Source of the DNA: Persicaria tinctoria
Taxonomy: Eukaryota; Streptophyta; Magnoliopsida; Caryophyllales; Polygonaceae
Assembly: GCA_037127255.1 (NCBI GenBank)
Contig: JBANSL010000004.1
Location: forward strand, 13,248,967 to 13,312,966
Reading direction: 5' to 3'
DNA length: 64,000 nt
Shown here: piece by piece, positions 1 through 11,607 of the stretch
How positions within the stretch are numbered: the first letter of the stretch is position 1
Layout: each line of letters starts with the position of its first letter
Translations under genes and position numbers: made by a program
Notes under the pieces: model-generated
Told to the model about the DNA's origin: nothing
Seen by the model: only the letters and a program-made list of their open reading frames with translations
Database searches by the model: none

Positions 1-1482
1 ATTGATGAATGAACCGGAGTCGTTACTAGCAAGATTACTAAAGGCTAGGTACTATATCCCTCTACAGATTTTTTGAACGCTAGATTGGGGTACAATACAA
101 GTTATGCATGGAGAAGTATTCTGAAGGGAAGGGAAAACTTACAACAGGGGATGGTTTGGGTGGTAGGAAATGGAATGAATATCCGAGTGTGGGTGGATAA
201 ATGGATTCTAGGGGTAGTAGGCTACATGGCTTCTCCGACCTCGCCTGTTCTGGACATGACAAAGACGACAACCGATTATATTGATTGGGAGGGTCATAAA
301 TGGAAGGAGGAGGAGGTTAAAGCGGACTTCAATGAGCATGATGCTGAGGCGATTATCGGAATACACTTAACTGATCATGCTATGCGGGACCAGTTGGGGT
401 GGGTGCATTCGAAGGATGGCTTGTTTACGGTTAAGTCGGCGTATCATATGATTACGGAACGTCTGATGATCGAGGATGGGTCACTTGGTCCTTCAAACAC
501 TAGTCCGATGCGTTCGATTTGGAAGAAAGTGTGGAGCTTTAGGGCGCCGCCGAGGGTGAATTTTTTTTTTGTGGCGTGCAGGCAAAGGAATTTTGACTTG
601 TAAAGCTAATCTATTCAAGAGGAAGGTGACGACGGATCCGTGCTGCGAGATGTGTGGTCGGGAGGAGGATGTGATCCATGTGTTATTCGATTGTAAATTG
701 GCAAAGAAGATTTGGAAGTGCGAGCCCGGGCTGAACAGGAAGATACTGCGTCAAGGGAGCTTCATGGATCGGGTCCAAACCGTAGTGACGGTGCAGAACG
801 AGGATGAACAAACAGCTTGGGCGGCTGCCCTTGGTGGAATATGGAGAGCATGGAATGGGATGATCTTTCAAGACAAGGACACAAGTGCAAAGTTTATATG
901 GGAGGAAAGCTGGAGGATGGCAGAAAGAATGGGCAAACTAGAGGGATTACAAGCCGCGATGGACTTTGCCGCCGAGGGGGTTCATCAAGCTGAACTGTGA
1001 TGCGTCGGTTGGGCAAGGGAGAGGGATAGGTATCGGTGTAGTGGCACGAGATGATAAATGAGAGCTGTGTTTTGCAGCTGCGAGATCAGTGGGATGTACG
1101 TCGACACCGAGCGAAGCTGAGGCGGAGGCTATTGTGTAGGCTGTCCAACTCGCGGAGAGGATGGGGATCACACACGTTGTCATCGAGAGCGACTGTCTGG
1201 AGGTTATCGGCGGGATTCAGAAAAGTATGACATCACGATCAACCAAGGGGAACGTGTTGATGCGGGCAACAGAATTGGCGAAAGGCTTGCAGGTGGGCCA
1301 TTGGAGCTATGTTCGGCGGACTGGAAATGGAGCAGCTCACTTGCTGGCTTACATTTGACCGCCTGATGTTTTATTTGATTTCACAGATTCTTTCACTAGT
1401 TTTAGACTTTCCAATGTTATGTTGAGGGATTTGACTATTTCTGAATTCTGATTAATGATGGTTTGGGTTATCAAAAAAAAAA
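1..1482 (+). pseudogene. Decayed LINE (non-LTR retrotransposon), 3' part
   Basis: This is the C-terminal part of a plant L1-like reverse transcriptase ORF, followed by a zinc-finger-type region and an RNase H domain. In order one reads a PESLLARLLKARYY-like segment (14-73), SYAWRSILKGRE and VGNGMNIRVWVDKWI (73-600), a CEMCGREEDVIHVLFDC-like segment (about 640-710), and RNase H with KLNCDASVG and the acidic IESDCLEV (987-1358). The frame shifts near position 70, in the T-run at 560-570, and near 970; RNase H has in-frame stops near 1057 and 1138. An A-run at 1473-1482 is the probable poly(A) tail. The 5' part lies outside the window. The element is dead. Confidence 0.85.
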
Positions 1483-1977
1483 TGTTGTTAATTCTCTCTT
1501 GATTGATCACCATGATAGAATTGCATTTTGCTAGGGTTTTAATTAGTTCGTAAGAATAATTATACCTTTAAGTGACAACTTGGTTGTGTAGGGTAATGAC
1601 ATCTTGGTTAAATATCGGTTCTTGAGTTGCTAGGGTTGAGGGGATGACAACTTTCGACATATACTAGTTGCTTAGAAGGGTTGGTACTGCCATTCTGCCA
1701 AGTACATTGGGAATTTATGCTATTTATATGTTAAATCCTATAGGGTTAGGGTTGCATATGAATGTAAGAGATTGTCATATCCATAAGGAATGCCAGTCTA
1801 TATAAACCAAAGTCAGAATAACTAAATGAATTGGAATAACTAGGAATTGAGCCAAAGATCATGAATACCAATCATTGTTGAGAAGTCGCAGGTGAAGCAC
1901 TTTACTCTTATTGTTATCAATTTCACAATCATTCCTCTCTTTACTTCTTTTGCTTATTCCATATTTTCTAATCTTGT
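1483..1977. other. AT-rich spacer, nothing recognised
   Basis: I see no ORF of substance, no tRNA and no element ends here. It separates the LINE tail from the mariner-like MITE. Confidence 0.5.
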
Positions 1978-2216
1978 TACTCTCTCTGTTAATTAAAATT
2001 TGACATTTACTATTCATACACGCTTTTTTAGAATGATAAAAACTATATAAAATATTAGCTTTTTTACATTTGTTTTTATACATTCATACGTAATAGTAAT
2101 AAGTATTAAATTATTTTTAAAAATTATTTAAAAAGTTAATATTTTATATAGTTTTTAACACCTAAAAAAGCGTGCATGAATAGTAAAACATCAAGTTTTA
2201 ATTGACAGATGGAGTA
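1978..2216. mobile_element. Mariner/Stowaway-like MITE
   Basis: A 239-bp near-palindrome. The left end reads TACTCTCTCTGTTAATTAAA and the right end, reversed, reads TACTCCATCTGTCAATTAAA. Inside, TACTATTCATACACGCTTTT on the left pairs with its counterpart ending near 2185. The ends resemble the plant consensus TACTCCCTCCGTCCC, with TA at both borders as expected for Tc1/mariner insertion. It has no coding capacity. Confidence 0.75.
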
Positions 2217-2409
2217 TTTGATTACTTTAAGTTAGCAAAGAAAATACATACAAACGGTATCTCTATGTAGATCGACTCCTGACCTACCTACTATATGAGC
2301 CTATGAGGTAGTGACTTTGGATTATTATTTTTGACAGGGAACACCGATTTTACCCTCCGTCATGGAGCCCGGAGAGGCGTATAGTGACATCATTGTTGAG
2401 CCCGACGGT

Positions 2410-2567
2410 TTTGTGTGTTCTTGTTATTGGCAGAGAAGGCGGGTTCAAGATTTACGAAGCGTTCAACTATAAGTTGAAGCGTCTGGGCATATTTGTGAAG
2501 TCAAGCGGAGGCGGGGCAAAACGAGTCGAGTCGGCCGAGAGATGAGGCGAGGCAACGCGGCAGGTTG
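2410..2567. repeat. Family X repeat, left part (split by LTR)
   Basis: This segment, with its GAGAAGGCGGGTTC and GATGAGGCGAGGC motifs, matches the reverse complement of 15750-15890. The match resumes at 5665 after the 3.1 kb insertion, so both halves were once continuous. It is GC-rich relative to its flanks and codes for nothing convincing. Confidence 0.7.
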
Positions 2568-4918
2568 TGAAATACCCCAAAGTATTTTTGAGTATTTCGT
2601 TTTTAATTTAAATAAATAATCTAGTTTCATCATTATTTTTATATACAGTTTCATAAGTATTTGATTATGTATAAAAATAAAGATTTTAAGAGTATTTTAT
2701 TCAAAGATGAATACTTTTATATTCATAGTATTATTCATAGTATATTATCAAAATTTAAATAAGGTATAAAAATAATAATCAAATTTAAATAAAATTACAT
2801 TTGTTACGTATTATATTTATTATTTATAATAAAACTTATACCTGATTATACCGATTTATTTTATGAATGAATTGTATTATTCTAAAGTGTAATGAAATAA
2901 ATTTATTTAGTTAAGTGAAATTTGTAAGTACCCTTGTCATTTAGTATTCCGGGTCCTCAGCCCAGCTTAAGAGTTAAGTTAGTAATTAACGAGGAAATAA
3001 ATTCAGATAACCTCGTATCTGTGTGACACGATCGGCGTATCTTCATAACAGTTGAATCATATCTCCTCCGTTCCAAAGTCCTTGCGAAACCCCCAGATGT
3101 ACATCCTCTTAATTCCTCCCTCATCAATTCAGCCGTCCGCTCACCCCTCTCCTATTCTGTCAAACGGTGGTACACCCAATCGGAAGAATTCAATCGTCGG
3201 CCACCGTCGCCTCGTCGGGGATAGCCAACGCCACCAGCAGATCTCGAAGCAGTACGCCACAAATCCAAGCCGTTGTAATTGATTATAGCTCCCAATTATT
3301 CAACTCCTTATTCATCTGATTCATTCTCACCCTTATATATCTTATACAATCGAGCAATTGCGCATGTCTAAAGCAGCAATCGGACGCTTTCGACTCCAGC
3401 ATCGGCCCTGTACTTCCCTAGTGTTCGAAGCACGACTCTTTTGCAACTCACATGTTCGCAAGTGTACGCACACCCTCATATATATTGATTCTTGAAGGAA
3501 GTTGGGTCAAGAATCGATATGTACTAACTAGCCATTTTGCGGAAGTGTTTCTACAGTTTTGAGGGGCCATTGCAGACCTAACAGGGGATCAACCTCCTCA
3601 TACTCTTCCCAACTTCGAGCGGTAAGTTGATCCAAACTGGTTTTGGTAAGTCGAACTTACATCGAATCAAGGACAAACATACATACTTGAACATGGTGGG
3701 GGTGCTGTCAAGTAACTTTTGGGTATGTTTTCTGCAGCTGTTAAAGGTCGATTCAAGTTGCGATCATGACCGAGCCGATCTGTGCGCCGCAGGCTACATT
3801 TGGTAAGTTGAAAGAAATTGAATTCAGTGCCCCGAGGTTGTCATGAATCGATGCTGAATGTGCTCACCATCATTTAGGACCGATGTGCCTTGTGGTCTGT
3901 AACGCGACGGAGTGCGTAGCTTGCACTGAGAGTCACGGCTTGCCCTGTTGAGTGGGTGAGTATTGAGCACTTTATAGCTTCCACATATTTCGATCAATAT
4001 TAACTAGGCAATTAGTTAAATTATTAAATAAGCATTTACTCCGCTTATGTAACAGTTCCACTCGATCATCGGTTAATCGGATTTCATTGTTGTCAACACT
4101 AGCGCACCCAATCTTGAGGCAAGTGACATTCCGAGCCTTTCTGCTCAATTGGTGCCTTCGTGTCTTGTTTGTTTTCCTGTTTTTGATTTCTTGTCAAGTT
4201 AAATAAAATAAATTACAATCCACCTGCTTGTGTGATTTATTTACCGTTCAGTTTGAATTTGGCAAGTTTAATTGGGTAACCTGAAGATAAGATAATAATA
4301 TAGTTACCCACCATATATTTAAAGCATGATTTATTCTTATTCTTTCATGCTGATTGGTTAAGAATGGAACATGTCTTATTCTTTGATGTTTCCATCCTTT
4401 TATTTTAATTGCTTTTATTTCATTTGGCATCCATGTTACCTATAAATAACATGGGTTATCGTGTGTTGTGTGATCACCTAAGTTATCTTAAGTAAAAGTA
4501 AATAGTAATAATGTGAGGATTGTGTGTTACGATTGGAACTCAATTGAATCAAGATCAATCAAATAAAACGTGTCAATCAATGCAGAGTAAAGTGAATGCA
4601 GTATGTAAAGTAATAAAAATAATGGAAACAGGTCGGGACTGTGTGTGCCCGGTCTATAAAGGGTTTCATGAAACTAACACATTTCCGTAGAGAAATGTTA
4701 AACTACCTCCGGTAGTAGGCTGCTATCTGCTAGTGAGAGCGGGGCCGGTATCATATTATAACAAATAGTGTGTGTTGTGAAACATTCAATTCATATTAAG
4801 AGTGATAAACGTGTAAAGCATATAAAACTGTGTTTAAGCTACTCAATGTGAGGAAGTGAGTGAAGTGTGTTATATCAATCTGTTTTAAGCTGCTCAACGT
4901 GAGGAAAGTGAGCGAAGT

Positions 4919-4954
<36 letters not shown>

Positions 4955-5659
4955 TTCTTAACATAGTAAGAACAAAGCTTTATAGTGATCGCAATTAATT
5001 CAAGCTATATCATATTCCATCTGTAATCGGAGTATGGTTCCTAAGAGTGCTTGTCGCTCGCATCTTTTGGTACTCAATCCTACTGGATTATTCGTGTCAC
5101 ATGAGTCGTGTCTTAAAATGTTAAGCCTTCACATAAAATATTCTTAATAATCGCATTTGGGTTTAGATTCATACCGTATTATGGTCACTGGGTCTGAATT
5201 CAGAGAAGTCCCAGTTTTCGAGCCATTGCTTGCTAGTTCTTACGAACTAACCGTCCTATTATTTGTGACGGCAGGTTTAGGTCGAGTCTCAGAAGAGAAG
5301 ACGAAGAGAAGTTGAGAAGCCATTTAAGTTATTTTAACATTGTATTTACATTTTAAAATTTATAGATATATATTGTATAGGAGTTTAAATGCTTTCTTAA
5401 ATTTAAAAGTCTTCCGCTGTAATGTTATCAGGTTGTAAATTTAAATCCTCAGTTTTAGAGGAAAGATTAATAAATAATTTTTTTTATTTAAGTCTTCCGC
5501 TATTTAATTGTATTTCATTTATATATTTAGTTATTATCATCTTGTTTATGGGAGCATGGTTGCATGTCCCTATAAGCCTAAGGTGATTACAAAGACATTC
5601 AAGTCCGAGTAATCATTGGCGCTGTGACATTCCCTCGGGTTCAAAAAGGGGGTGTTACA
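2568..5659. mobile_element. Putative solo LTR (3.09 kb) of an LTR retrotransposon
   Basis: The segment starts TGAAATACCCC, ends GGGGGTGTTACA, and is flanked on both sides by the 5-bp duplication GGTTG (2563-2567 and 5660-5664). The TG...CA ends and 5-bp duplication are LTR-retrotransposon hallmarks. No gag or pol similarity and no internal LTR pair was seen, so a solo LTR left by recombination fits best. A long non-autonomous element is the alternative. A TATA-like stretch lies near 3340-3350 and a (TA)n run at 4922-4950. It interrupts family X, so it is younger than that repeat. Confidence 0.7.
4921..4950. repeat. (TA)n microsatellite
   Basis: About 14 TA units inside the putative solo LTR. 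Confidence 0.9.
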
Positions 5660-6420
5660 GGTTGATTGTGCGAACTAGAGAGTGAATCGAGCCGGTGTTG
5701 GCTTGGCGAATTGAGCCGGAGTCCGATGGCTAAAGCGAAGATGAAAGCCGACCACTTGCGCCACCCAGACGATGTCCAGGCGACAGTGAATGGAAGGCGG
5801 CATGATGGCGAGGTTGAGGAGTGCGGTAGTGGTGATATCAGCACTTGACGCGTCGTAATCTACTTCGCCTTTTGGGGGGGGGGGAAGCGGTGTGTCGAAT
5901 TTAGTGTAGGGTTTTTTTAGATGCATAATTTGATTCATTATTTATCAATTATTCAGACATATATGTCGAATTTTGATTACTAGTGGTAATGAGTTGGTTA
6001 ATTATTCGTAAAATCTAATTCATTATTATTCGTTAGTAATGGAGTCTTTAGATTGAGAAATAATATAAAAAACCTTGATCGCAAGAGTATAACTATACAA
6101 CTAAACATTATTCGGTGAAATGTGAAACATTATTCAGTGAAATATGAAACATAATTCGTATAGATTGTAACCATTGTTTTGGGAATTGAAATATCTTTTA
6201 TCTGAAATTGATGGGAAAAAAAAAACATTATTCGGTAGCATGTGACAAATTATTTAGTGGAATTGGTAAATTTTCATCTGAACCGAATGAAAAAAGAAAA
6301 CATATATTTAGCATAAGAAAAACATGCATAACAAATGTAATACCTCAATTGCTATAATATATTGTTACTTAGTTATAAATTTGGGGTACAGGACTAGTCT
6401 AAGGGTAAGTTTGGGGATAA
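5660..6420. repeat. Family X repeat, right part
   Basis: Positions 5665-6040 match the reverse complement of 15360-15730 in order: the GCGAACTAGAGAG motif, a GC-rich stretch, a T-rich junction, then AATTATTCAGACATA and GTGGTAATGAGTTGG. Positions 6080-6310 add copies of CATTATTCGGTGAAATGTGA, also present at 14190-14530 and 37900-38080. The element seems to combine a shared ATTATTCG-rich part with variable GC-rich cargo. Open frames on both strands are by-products of the GC content. Confidence 0.6.
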
Positions 6421-6907
6421 AAAAAAATAGTTATAAACTAAAAGATTGATTTTAGATGGAGTTTTATCACATATTAATTAATTAATTAATTTATTTATAT
6501 GATTACAAATAAGGAAACTGAGTAAAATCTTATAAATTTATATCAACATCTGACGAAATTGAGTAAATCTTATCAATGTGTTGATTGAGTGGAGTTGGAT
6601 AAGATCAAAACCGGATCTTAACATAAATATTTTTTTCTTAATTAAACAGATCAAAGAGGGAGACTGCGAAAATATAGTTTGTTGACATTTTAAAATTAAA
6701 CAGATCAAAGGAGAAACGAAAATTTCCATTCTTTTTAATTAATTTTCAACTTAAACAAGTTTCCTCTTGATATCGCTGCAGTGGAAATGATTTTGTGCAC
6801 GTACAAGCAAGCACCAACAACTTATACATATTCTAGCCTAAAAACAAGGGAAAAATCAGTTAATTAATTTACTTCCATTGAGATCGAGTTGAAGCAGCCA
6901 TAGGAGC
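6421..6907. other. AT-rich upstream region of F-box copy 1
   Basis: Mostly AT-rich with a short (ATTA)n run near 6475. From about 6790 (TTTTGTGCACGTACAAGCAA) it resembles the 5' flank of F-box copy 3 near 49155, so the last 120 bp are probably the ancestral 5' flank or UTR. No core promoter can be assigned. Confidence 0.4.
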
Positions 6908-7942
6908 ATGGGAAAGAAACAGCAGAAGAAGAGGACGACTGCGAATAGCAGGAAACGCACTTCAAGCAACAATTCACATTCAGAAGTTGCCGGATTCCAC
7001 ATCCTCCATATATCTTCATTCGCAGTAAGATAATTATTTTGATTTTTCCCTTTCAATTGTGAAATGTAATCTGAAAGAGAAACATACATTTGTGTGTAGG
7101 CTTCCAAATCCAATCCGTGTGAATTAGTTGCACAAACAAGGCTCCTCTCGCCGATGGAGGGATGTTTGGGACATAACCTCAGTCCAAAAAGGAAGCATAG
7201 AGGCTATGGCGGCTAATCAAGTTACCAGCTTCCTTGAATCCGTTGACTGGGACAAGCCTGGAAGCTTCAGTTCCACTCAGACGAAGGGGGCTGCGTTCTA
7301 GAAGCTTCCGTGGGTGCAAACAACAAGCTTCATCTGGATTTCTCCCATGGAGAGTCCAATTCTCCAACTGAATTTTACTTGAAATTGGAGCTTAACACCA
7401 ACCCCTTTAATTTGATTCCTTGCCCTTCCGTTTATCCTATAAGATCCCTTTATCTGAATTCAGTTAATAATCTATCCAGCGGCATGATCTCGTCTCTACT
7501 GTTAAACTTACACTTTCTTGAGAGCATAGAAATCAAAGAGTGTAAGGGCATGTTTGGTATATATATCACAGATGCTAGATCGAAGCTAAAGCACTTGACG
7601 ATCATAGACTGCGATGAACTGATCTCGTCTTATATGATTTGAAATTGTTGTGTTGATCCTACATGTTACAGCCTTGGATATCCAAGCAAAGGCAATGTCA
7701 ATTGGACATGGATCCAGCTACTATAAACGATTTCAGTGCTGGACTATAGTTAAGATGGATGGTTTGACGAGTGAGGAGGATGAGTTGAAATTAGCGGATC
7801 GTCTATTCCAGATAACGGAGAAGAAGCCGAAAGTGCTTGCAACGTCATGGAACTCCACATACACAAGGAGACTCGTGGAGATCAACCAGAACCAGAGGAA
7901 TTCAGGAAACAGACACTGAACTGTTGAATACTAAACATATAC
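6908..7942 (+). pseudogene. F-box/LRR pseudogene, copy 1
   Basis: This is a paralogue of the genes at 42714 and 49217. Exon 1 starts MGKKQQKK at 6908 and ends at the GT donor at 7025, but carries one extra base that shifts the frame into exon 2. Exon 2 (from about 7107) has lost the F-box core: only the CELVAQTRLLS tail remains. The later part keeps an LRR-like stretch absent from copies 2 and 3 (LHLDFSHG...LNLHFLESIEIKECKGM...LKHLTIIDCDELISS, 7310-7640). The AG acceptor before the last exon is lost (TGTTGATCC instead of TGTAGATTGATCC). The last exon keeps VKMDGLTSEEDELKLADR but frameshifts before the end. The hAT at 7950 sits on the ancestral stop codon. It is non-functional, but shows the ancestor was a longer F-box/LRR protein. 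Confidence 0.8.
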
Positions 7943-8039
7943 ATATGAGTAGGGGTGGGCGCGGGACGAATTAATTTTTGCGGGACAAGACCGGGACCGG
8001 GACGGGACGGGCCTTGTCCTCAAATAAAATAATTATAAA

Positions 8040-8381
8040 AAAACTCAAAATTTTCATGTATATATTGTAATTCTCAAAGACGTAATAAATATATGTGTAT
8101 AATTTTAAAATGAATATATATATATTACACAATTAACTCAAAATTTTATTACATATATATGTGTAATATATGTAATTAGTTATATATATATTTTAAAATG
8201 AATATATATATATATATATATTACACAATTAGCTAATTTAGTATATGTAATTAACTGTTTTTTATATATGTAATTGGCTAATTGCTACTATTTTTTATAT
8301 AGCTACTGTTTTATATATCTAATTATAGTTATTGCTTTTTTTTTATAAATGTAGTTAGTTTATATATGTAATTAGGTGTTC

Positions 8382-8407
<26 letters not shown>
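8040..8407. repeat. TA-rich low-complexity tract
   Basis: Alternating ATATATAT runs and TGTAATTAG-like units, ending in a TA run at about 8383-8408. At 8409 the sequence changes abruptly to GGGTGAGGTTAAGTG, the apparent end of a (TA)n-targeted element. Confidence 0.7.
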
Positions 8408-8408
<1 letters not shown>

Positions 8409-8412
<4 letters not shown>

Positions 8413-8762
8413 GAGGTTAAGTGAAAAATGGATTTAAGATAAAAAATTGAAGCGCTGAACCGGCCTAAACCGGTTGAAAACGCTAAAATGCTCCCAAACC
8501 CTATTTCATGGATGCTCAATTTTCAGGGAAGGAGAGAGGAGTAAGGAAGCGAATTCCGTCTTCAATGGAGGGAGATCTACGAGAGAGGTTGAACCGAGGG
8601 CGAGGGAGAGGAGAGATTGAGTTCTTCAAGGAGCTGTAGAAGCCGTTCGAACAGGCCGCGGAAAAGAGACAACCTTTGGATACTATCTGCACAGTCTCAA
8701 ATTAATCGAGCATCCCTGCAAATCCGGCTCAATTTCTCCCATCCGCGGAGGTTCTTAGTCGG
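8409..8762. other. Left end of a (TA)n-inserted element; partner end not found
   Basis: A (TA)n run is followed by GGGTGAGGTTAAGTGAAAAA, the same layout as at 28338 and the ends of 14147-14573 and 36686-38277. The following 350 bp are GC-richer, like a 5' UTR or first exon (FFKEL, KPFEQAAEKRQPLD, with stops). I could not find a matching inverted end downstream. Confidence 0.35.
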
Positions 8763-9095
8763 CACCATGGAAGCCCCCAACTCCTGGGACGCTTTGCCCT
8801 CTACCTATCCACCTTCTCCCTCCTTCCTGGCCATGAACACTACTCCATCACCAGGTCTGAATATTTATTCCCAATCTCTTCTTTTTCCTTCGAAATTTTA
8901 AGACATGTTTCAATTTGTTGCTCCGGTGCTTAATTTCTTGTGATTGGATCGGATTTGTGAAGATATATGAAACTGACGAATAGAAAGAGGGCAATTGTGA
9001 ATAGGTTGCTTCATTATGCACTCGTGAATGAAGTTTTGGCAACTCCATTTGATGAGATCGTCATCAGACAAACTTCTGAGGGCAAACCCTATTTG
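8763..9095 (+). pseudogene. Captured fragment of a 4'-phosphopantetheinyl transferase gene
   Basis: Two exons with a GT-AG intron (8855-8962) read in phase. Exon 1 ends FSLLPGHEHYSITR with the last codon split AG|A. Exon 2 (8963-9095) reads YMKLTNRKRAIVNRLLHYALVNEVLATPFDEIVIRQTSEGKPYL (given here as two joined segments: YMKLTNRKRAIVNRLLHYAL and VNEVLATPFDEIV...EGKPYL). This resembles the N-terminal part of plant AASDHPPT-type (Sfp-like) phosphopantetheinyl transferases, which attach the pantetheine arm to carrier proteins. The catalytic magnesium-binding core that should follow is not seen, so it is a fragment. Retention of the intron points to DNA-level capture. Identification is by eye. Confidence 0.6.
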
Positions 9096-10606
9096 GTACT
9101 CTCCAGTTTTTCAGTTTGATTCTTATTTTGGCCACTGTCAATTTTTGTGCTGTTTTCCTGAAAAAGTTTGATTCTTTTTCTGCTATTTTGGTCACTGTCA
9201 AATTGGTAATCGTGAATTAAGTGGCTTGGCTTTGATAACCATGGTCCATGGCACGCCATTTTCAGCAACAAGCAACTTGAGGTGGCTTGGCACCGTAGAT
9301 GGCTGAGTATGCCTTGTTTGTTTATGAGTTGTTCGTGTACAGATTATCAATGATTTTGCTTGATTTATGGAGGTAAGGTTTCCAGTTTGGATTTATATTT
9401 TGACAGATGCAGGGATTTTCAATTCTTGGTGCTATTTGTGTCATCTGTGGTTCTTATTCAAGTTAACCCTTTATAAATCAATATCCTGAAGTATCCCATT
9501 GTTCACCATTGTTCTATTCAAGTTTGTTTTTTTCAACTTGCAGATTTATGCGAAGAATGAGCAAAAAAGGTCGCAGCTTATCGTTCTTCTGTTGCCCCAC
9601 TGCTCCTGGAGTGGGAGGCTGCTGGCCTGGTAGGTCGCAGTCCATGGCCAGATCTGGTGGGTCGTCGTCCATGGATCTGGAGAACGCTGACTGTGACAAA
9701 GGGCTACGAAAGGCCTCGTTGGGATGTCGGAAGCTTCCTGGTTGTGGGCGGTGACCATGGTCGGCTGCGACATCACTGGAGACCACCACTCCACCGGGGG
9801 TGCCGCCGGCTCCGGCGACCTGTACGGCGTTGCTCTCCTCTAGGCTCTCTCTTCTTCGTAAGTCTGAACAAGCTTAATTTTGATGTTCTATGTTCTATTT
9901 CTTGCTTAATTATTTGTTTTCAGTAGGATCATATCATTGTTTCTCAATGATAACAACGTGCTGTTTGAATTCATGTATGAATGGTTTTGATTCTTAGAGA
10001 AATCGATCATAATGATCAAAATTGGGCTTAACCCTAATTCACACTCGACAAAAAGGAATCACATTATGATCATATCATTAGATCTGTTTGTTTTGAACTT
10101 TGTTTATTGCACAATTTCTAGACTATTTCATCATATATGAAGCTGTTCATTGTAACAAGTAGGAGGCGCATTTGATAATGATAATCCTAGACGGTACATT
10201 GGATGATGATTCTTGGTGATAATGTGGCATAAGTTTGCTGATTTTTTTTAGGTGTCTACTGAATTTTCATAACAGAACAAGAGGGGCTGGGCTTTTGTCG
10301 TCAGATTATGCATTTGGTGGGGCTGTTGGGTTCATTTGGCTGCGATCATTGCTGGATGAAGCTGCATAATTTTTCACAACCTTAATTTCAATATTTGGCA
10401 TCGTTTCTTGTCACTATTTGTTGTTTCATGTTGCCATATGTGACTGAAGCGCTGATGTTGTAATTTGAAAATGCTCATGTCTATGCTAATTTTAGAACTT
10501 AAATGTGCAATTTCAGTTTGAAAAAAGGGTAAATATAAAACTGAAGAGTGCAATTTTAAAACTCAAAAGCCTATTAAAAGAACATTAGCTCTTATTAAAC
10601 TTTAAA
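9096..10606. other. Unassigned region inside the hAT; possible further captured exon
   Basis: Positions 9096-9540 look like intron sequence. After a good acceptor (TTTTTTTCAACTTGCAG at about 9543) comes a GC-rich exon-like stretch to 9840 that I cannot identify; it has stops in each frame. From 10500 on, GTGCAATTT-type motifs announce the tRNA-like element. Confidence 0.35.
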
Positions 10607-10675
10607 AGCCTATTAGCTCAATGGAAGAGCAATTGCTTATGTGCAAAGACGTGGGTTCGATTCCCGCATAGGCTA
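10607..10675 (+). other. tRNA-like cloverleaf (left member of inverted pair A)
   Basis: 69 nt that fold as a tRNA. Acceptor AGCCTAT pairs with ATAGGCT; the D-arm is GCTC/GAGC; the anticodon stem TTGC/GCAA encloses a loop shorter than the usual 7 nt; the T-arm is GTGGG-TTCGATT-CCCGC, with an intact B-box-like GTTCGATTC. TAGCTCAATGGAAGAGC is a good A box. Discriminator base is A. The shortened anticodon loop argues against a functional tRNA. It faces the inverted copy at 11608-11678. Confidence 0.65.
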
Positions 10676-10854
10676 AAGTGCAAAATTTTCATAGTTTGCA
10701 GAGTTTCGTAACAAGAGTCTTGTAATAAGATATATTAGTGCAAAGTTAGAAATAAACAACCACAATCTTGAGAATGATTTAAAAAAGATGAATTAAGCTG
10801 GTGCAACTTAAAAAAAAAAAAATCAGCTCATGTTTTTTTGAAAGAGTTGTTGCA

Positions 10855-11580
10855 CTTCATATTATTATTCATGCACTTCATCATTTTATTCTTGCACTTT
10901 ATAATCTTAATTGTGCACTTCAGAATCTTATTCATGCACTTCATCATTTTATTCTTCCACTTTATAATCTTAACTGTGCACTTCAGAATCTTATTCATGC
11001 ACTTCAACATTTTATTCTTGCACTTTATCATTTTATTTATGCACTTTATAATCTTAATCATGTACTTCACAATCTTATTCATACACTTCATATTATTATT
11101 CTTACACGTGATCAATTTAATTTTGCACTTCATCATCTTATTTTTGCACTATATCATTTTATTCTTGCACTTTAACATCTTATTTATGCACTTCATCTTC
11201 TTATTCTTGCACTTTAACATCTTATTTATGCACTTCATCATCTTATTCTTGCACTTTAATTAACATCTTATTTATGCACTTCATCATCTTATTCTTGCAC
11301 TTTAACATCTTATTTATGCACTTCATCATCTTATTCTTGCACTTTAATTAACATCTTATTTATGCACTTCATCATCTTATTCTTGCACTTTAACATCTTA
11401 TTTATGCACTTCATCATCTTATTCTTGCACTTTAATTAACATCTTATTTATGCACTTCATCATCTTATTCTTGCACTTTAACATCTTATTTATGCACTTC
11501 ATCATCTTATTCTTGCACTTTAACATCGTATTTATGCACTTTATTATTTTATTGTTGCACTTTATAATTTTATTCATGAA
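10855..11580. repeat. Satellite with 21-bp unit and 88-bp higher-order repeat
   Basis: The unit is close to TTATTYWTGCACTTYAWCATC, 21 bp, repeated more than 30 times. In the middle, four units plus AATT make an 88-bp higher-order repeat (AATTAAC at 11258, 11346 and 11434). Because 21 is a multiple of three, reading frames stay open on both strands and encode heptad-like peptides (ILFMHFI). These are artefacts of the period. Confidence 0.9.
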
Positions 11581-11607
11581 TGGAAATAAAAATAAGACAC
11601 CCATAAA

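Noticed and set aside
2568..5659. Complete small LTR element (TRIM/LARD)
   Set aside because: No internal LTR pair, primer-binding site or polypurine tract was found; solo LTR is simpler.
5641..5938. Small overlapping ORFs in family X as genes
   Set aside because: Frames on opposite strands overlap fully and the copy at 15476-15895 does not preserve either one.
10828..11263. Long ORFs on both strands (about 100-140 codons) as genes
   Set aside because: They are produced by a 21-bp tandem repeat whose length is a multiple of three; both strands are open and the peptides are pure repeats.
10855..11580. CRISPR array
   Set aside because: Units are head-to-tail with no unique spacers, in a plant genome, and no cas-like genes are present.
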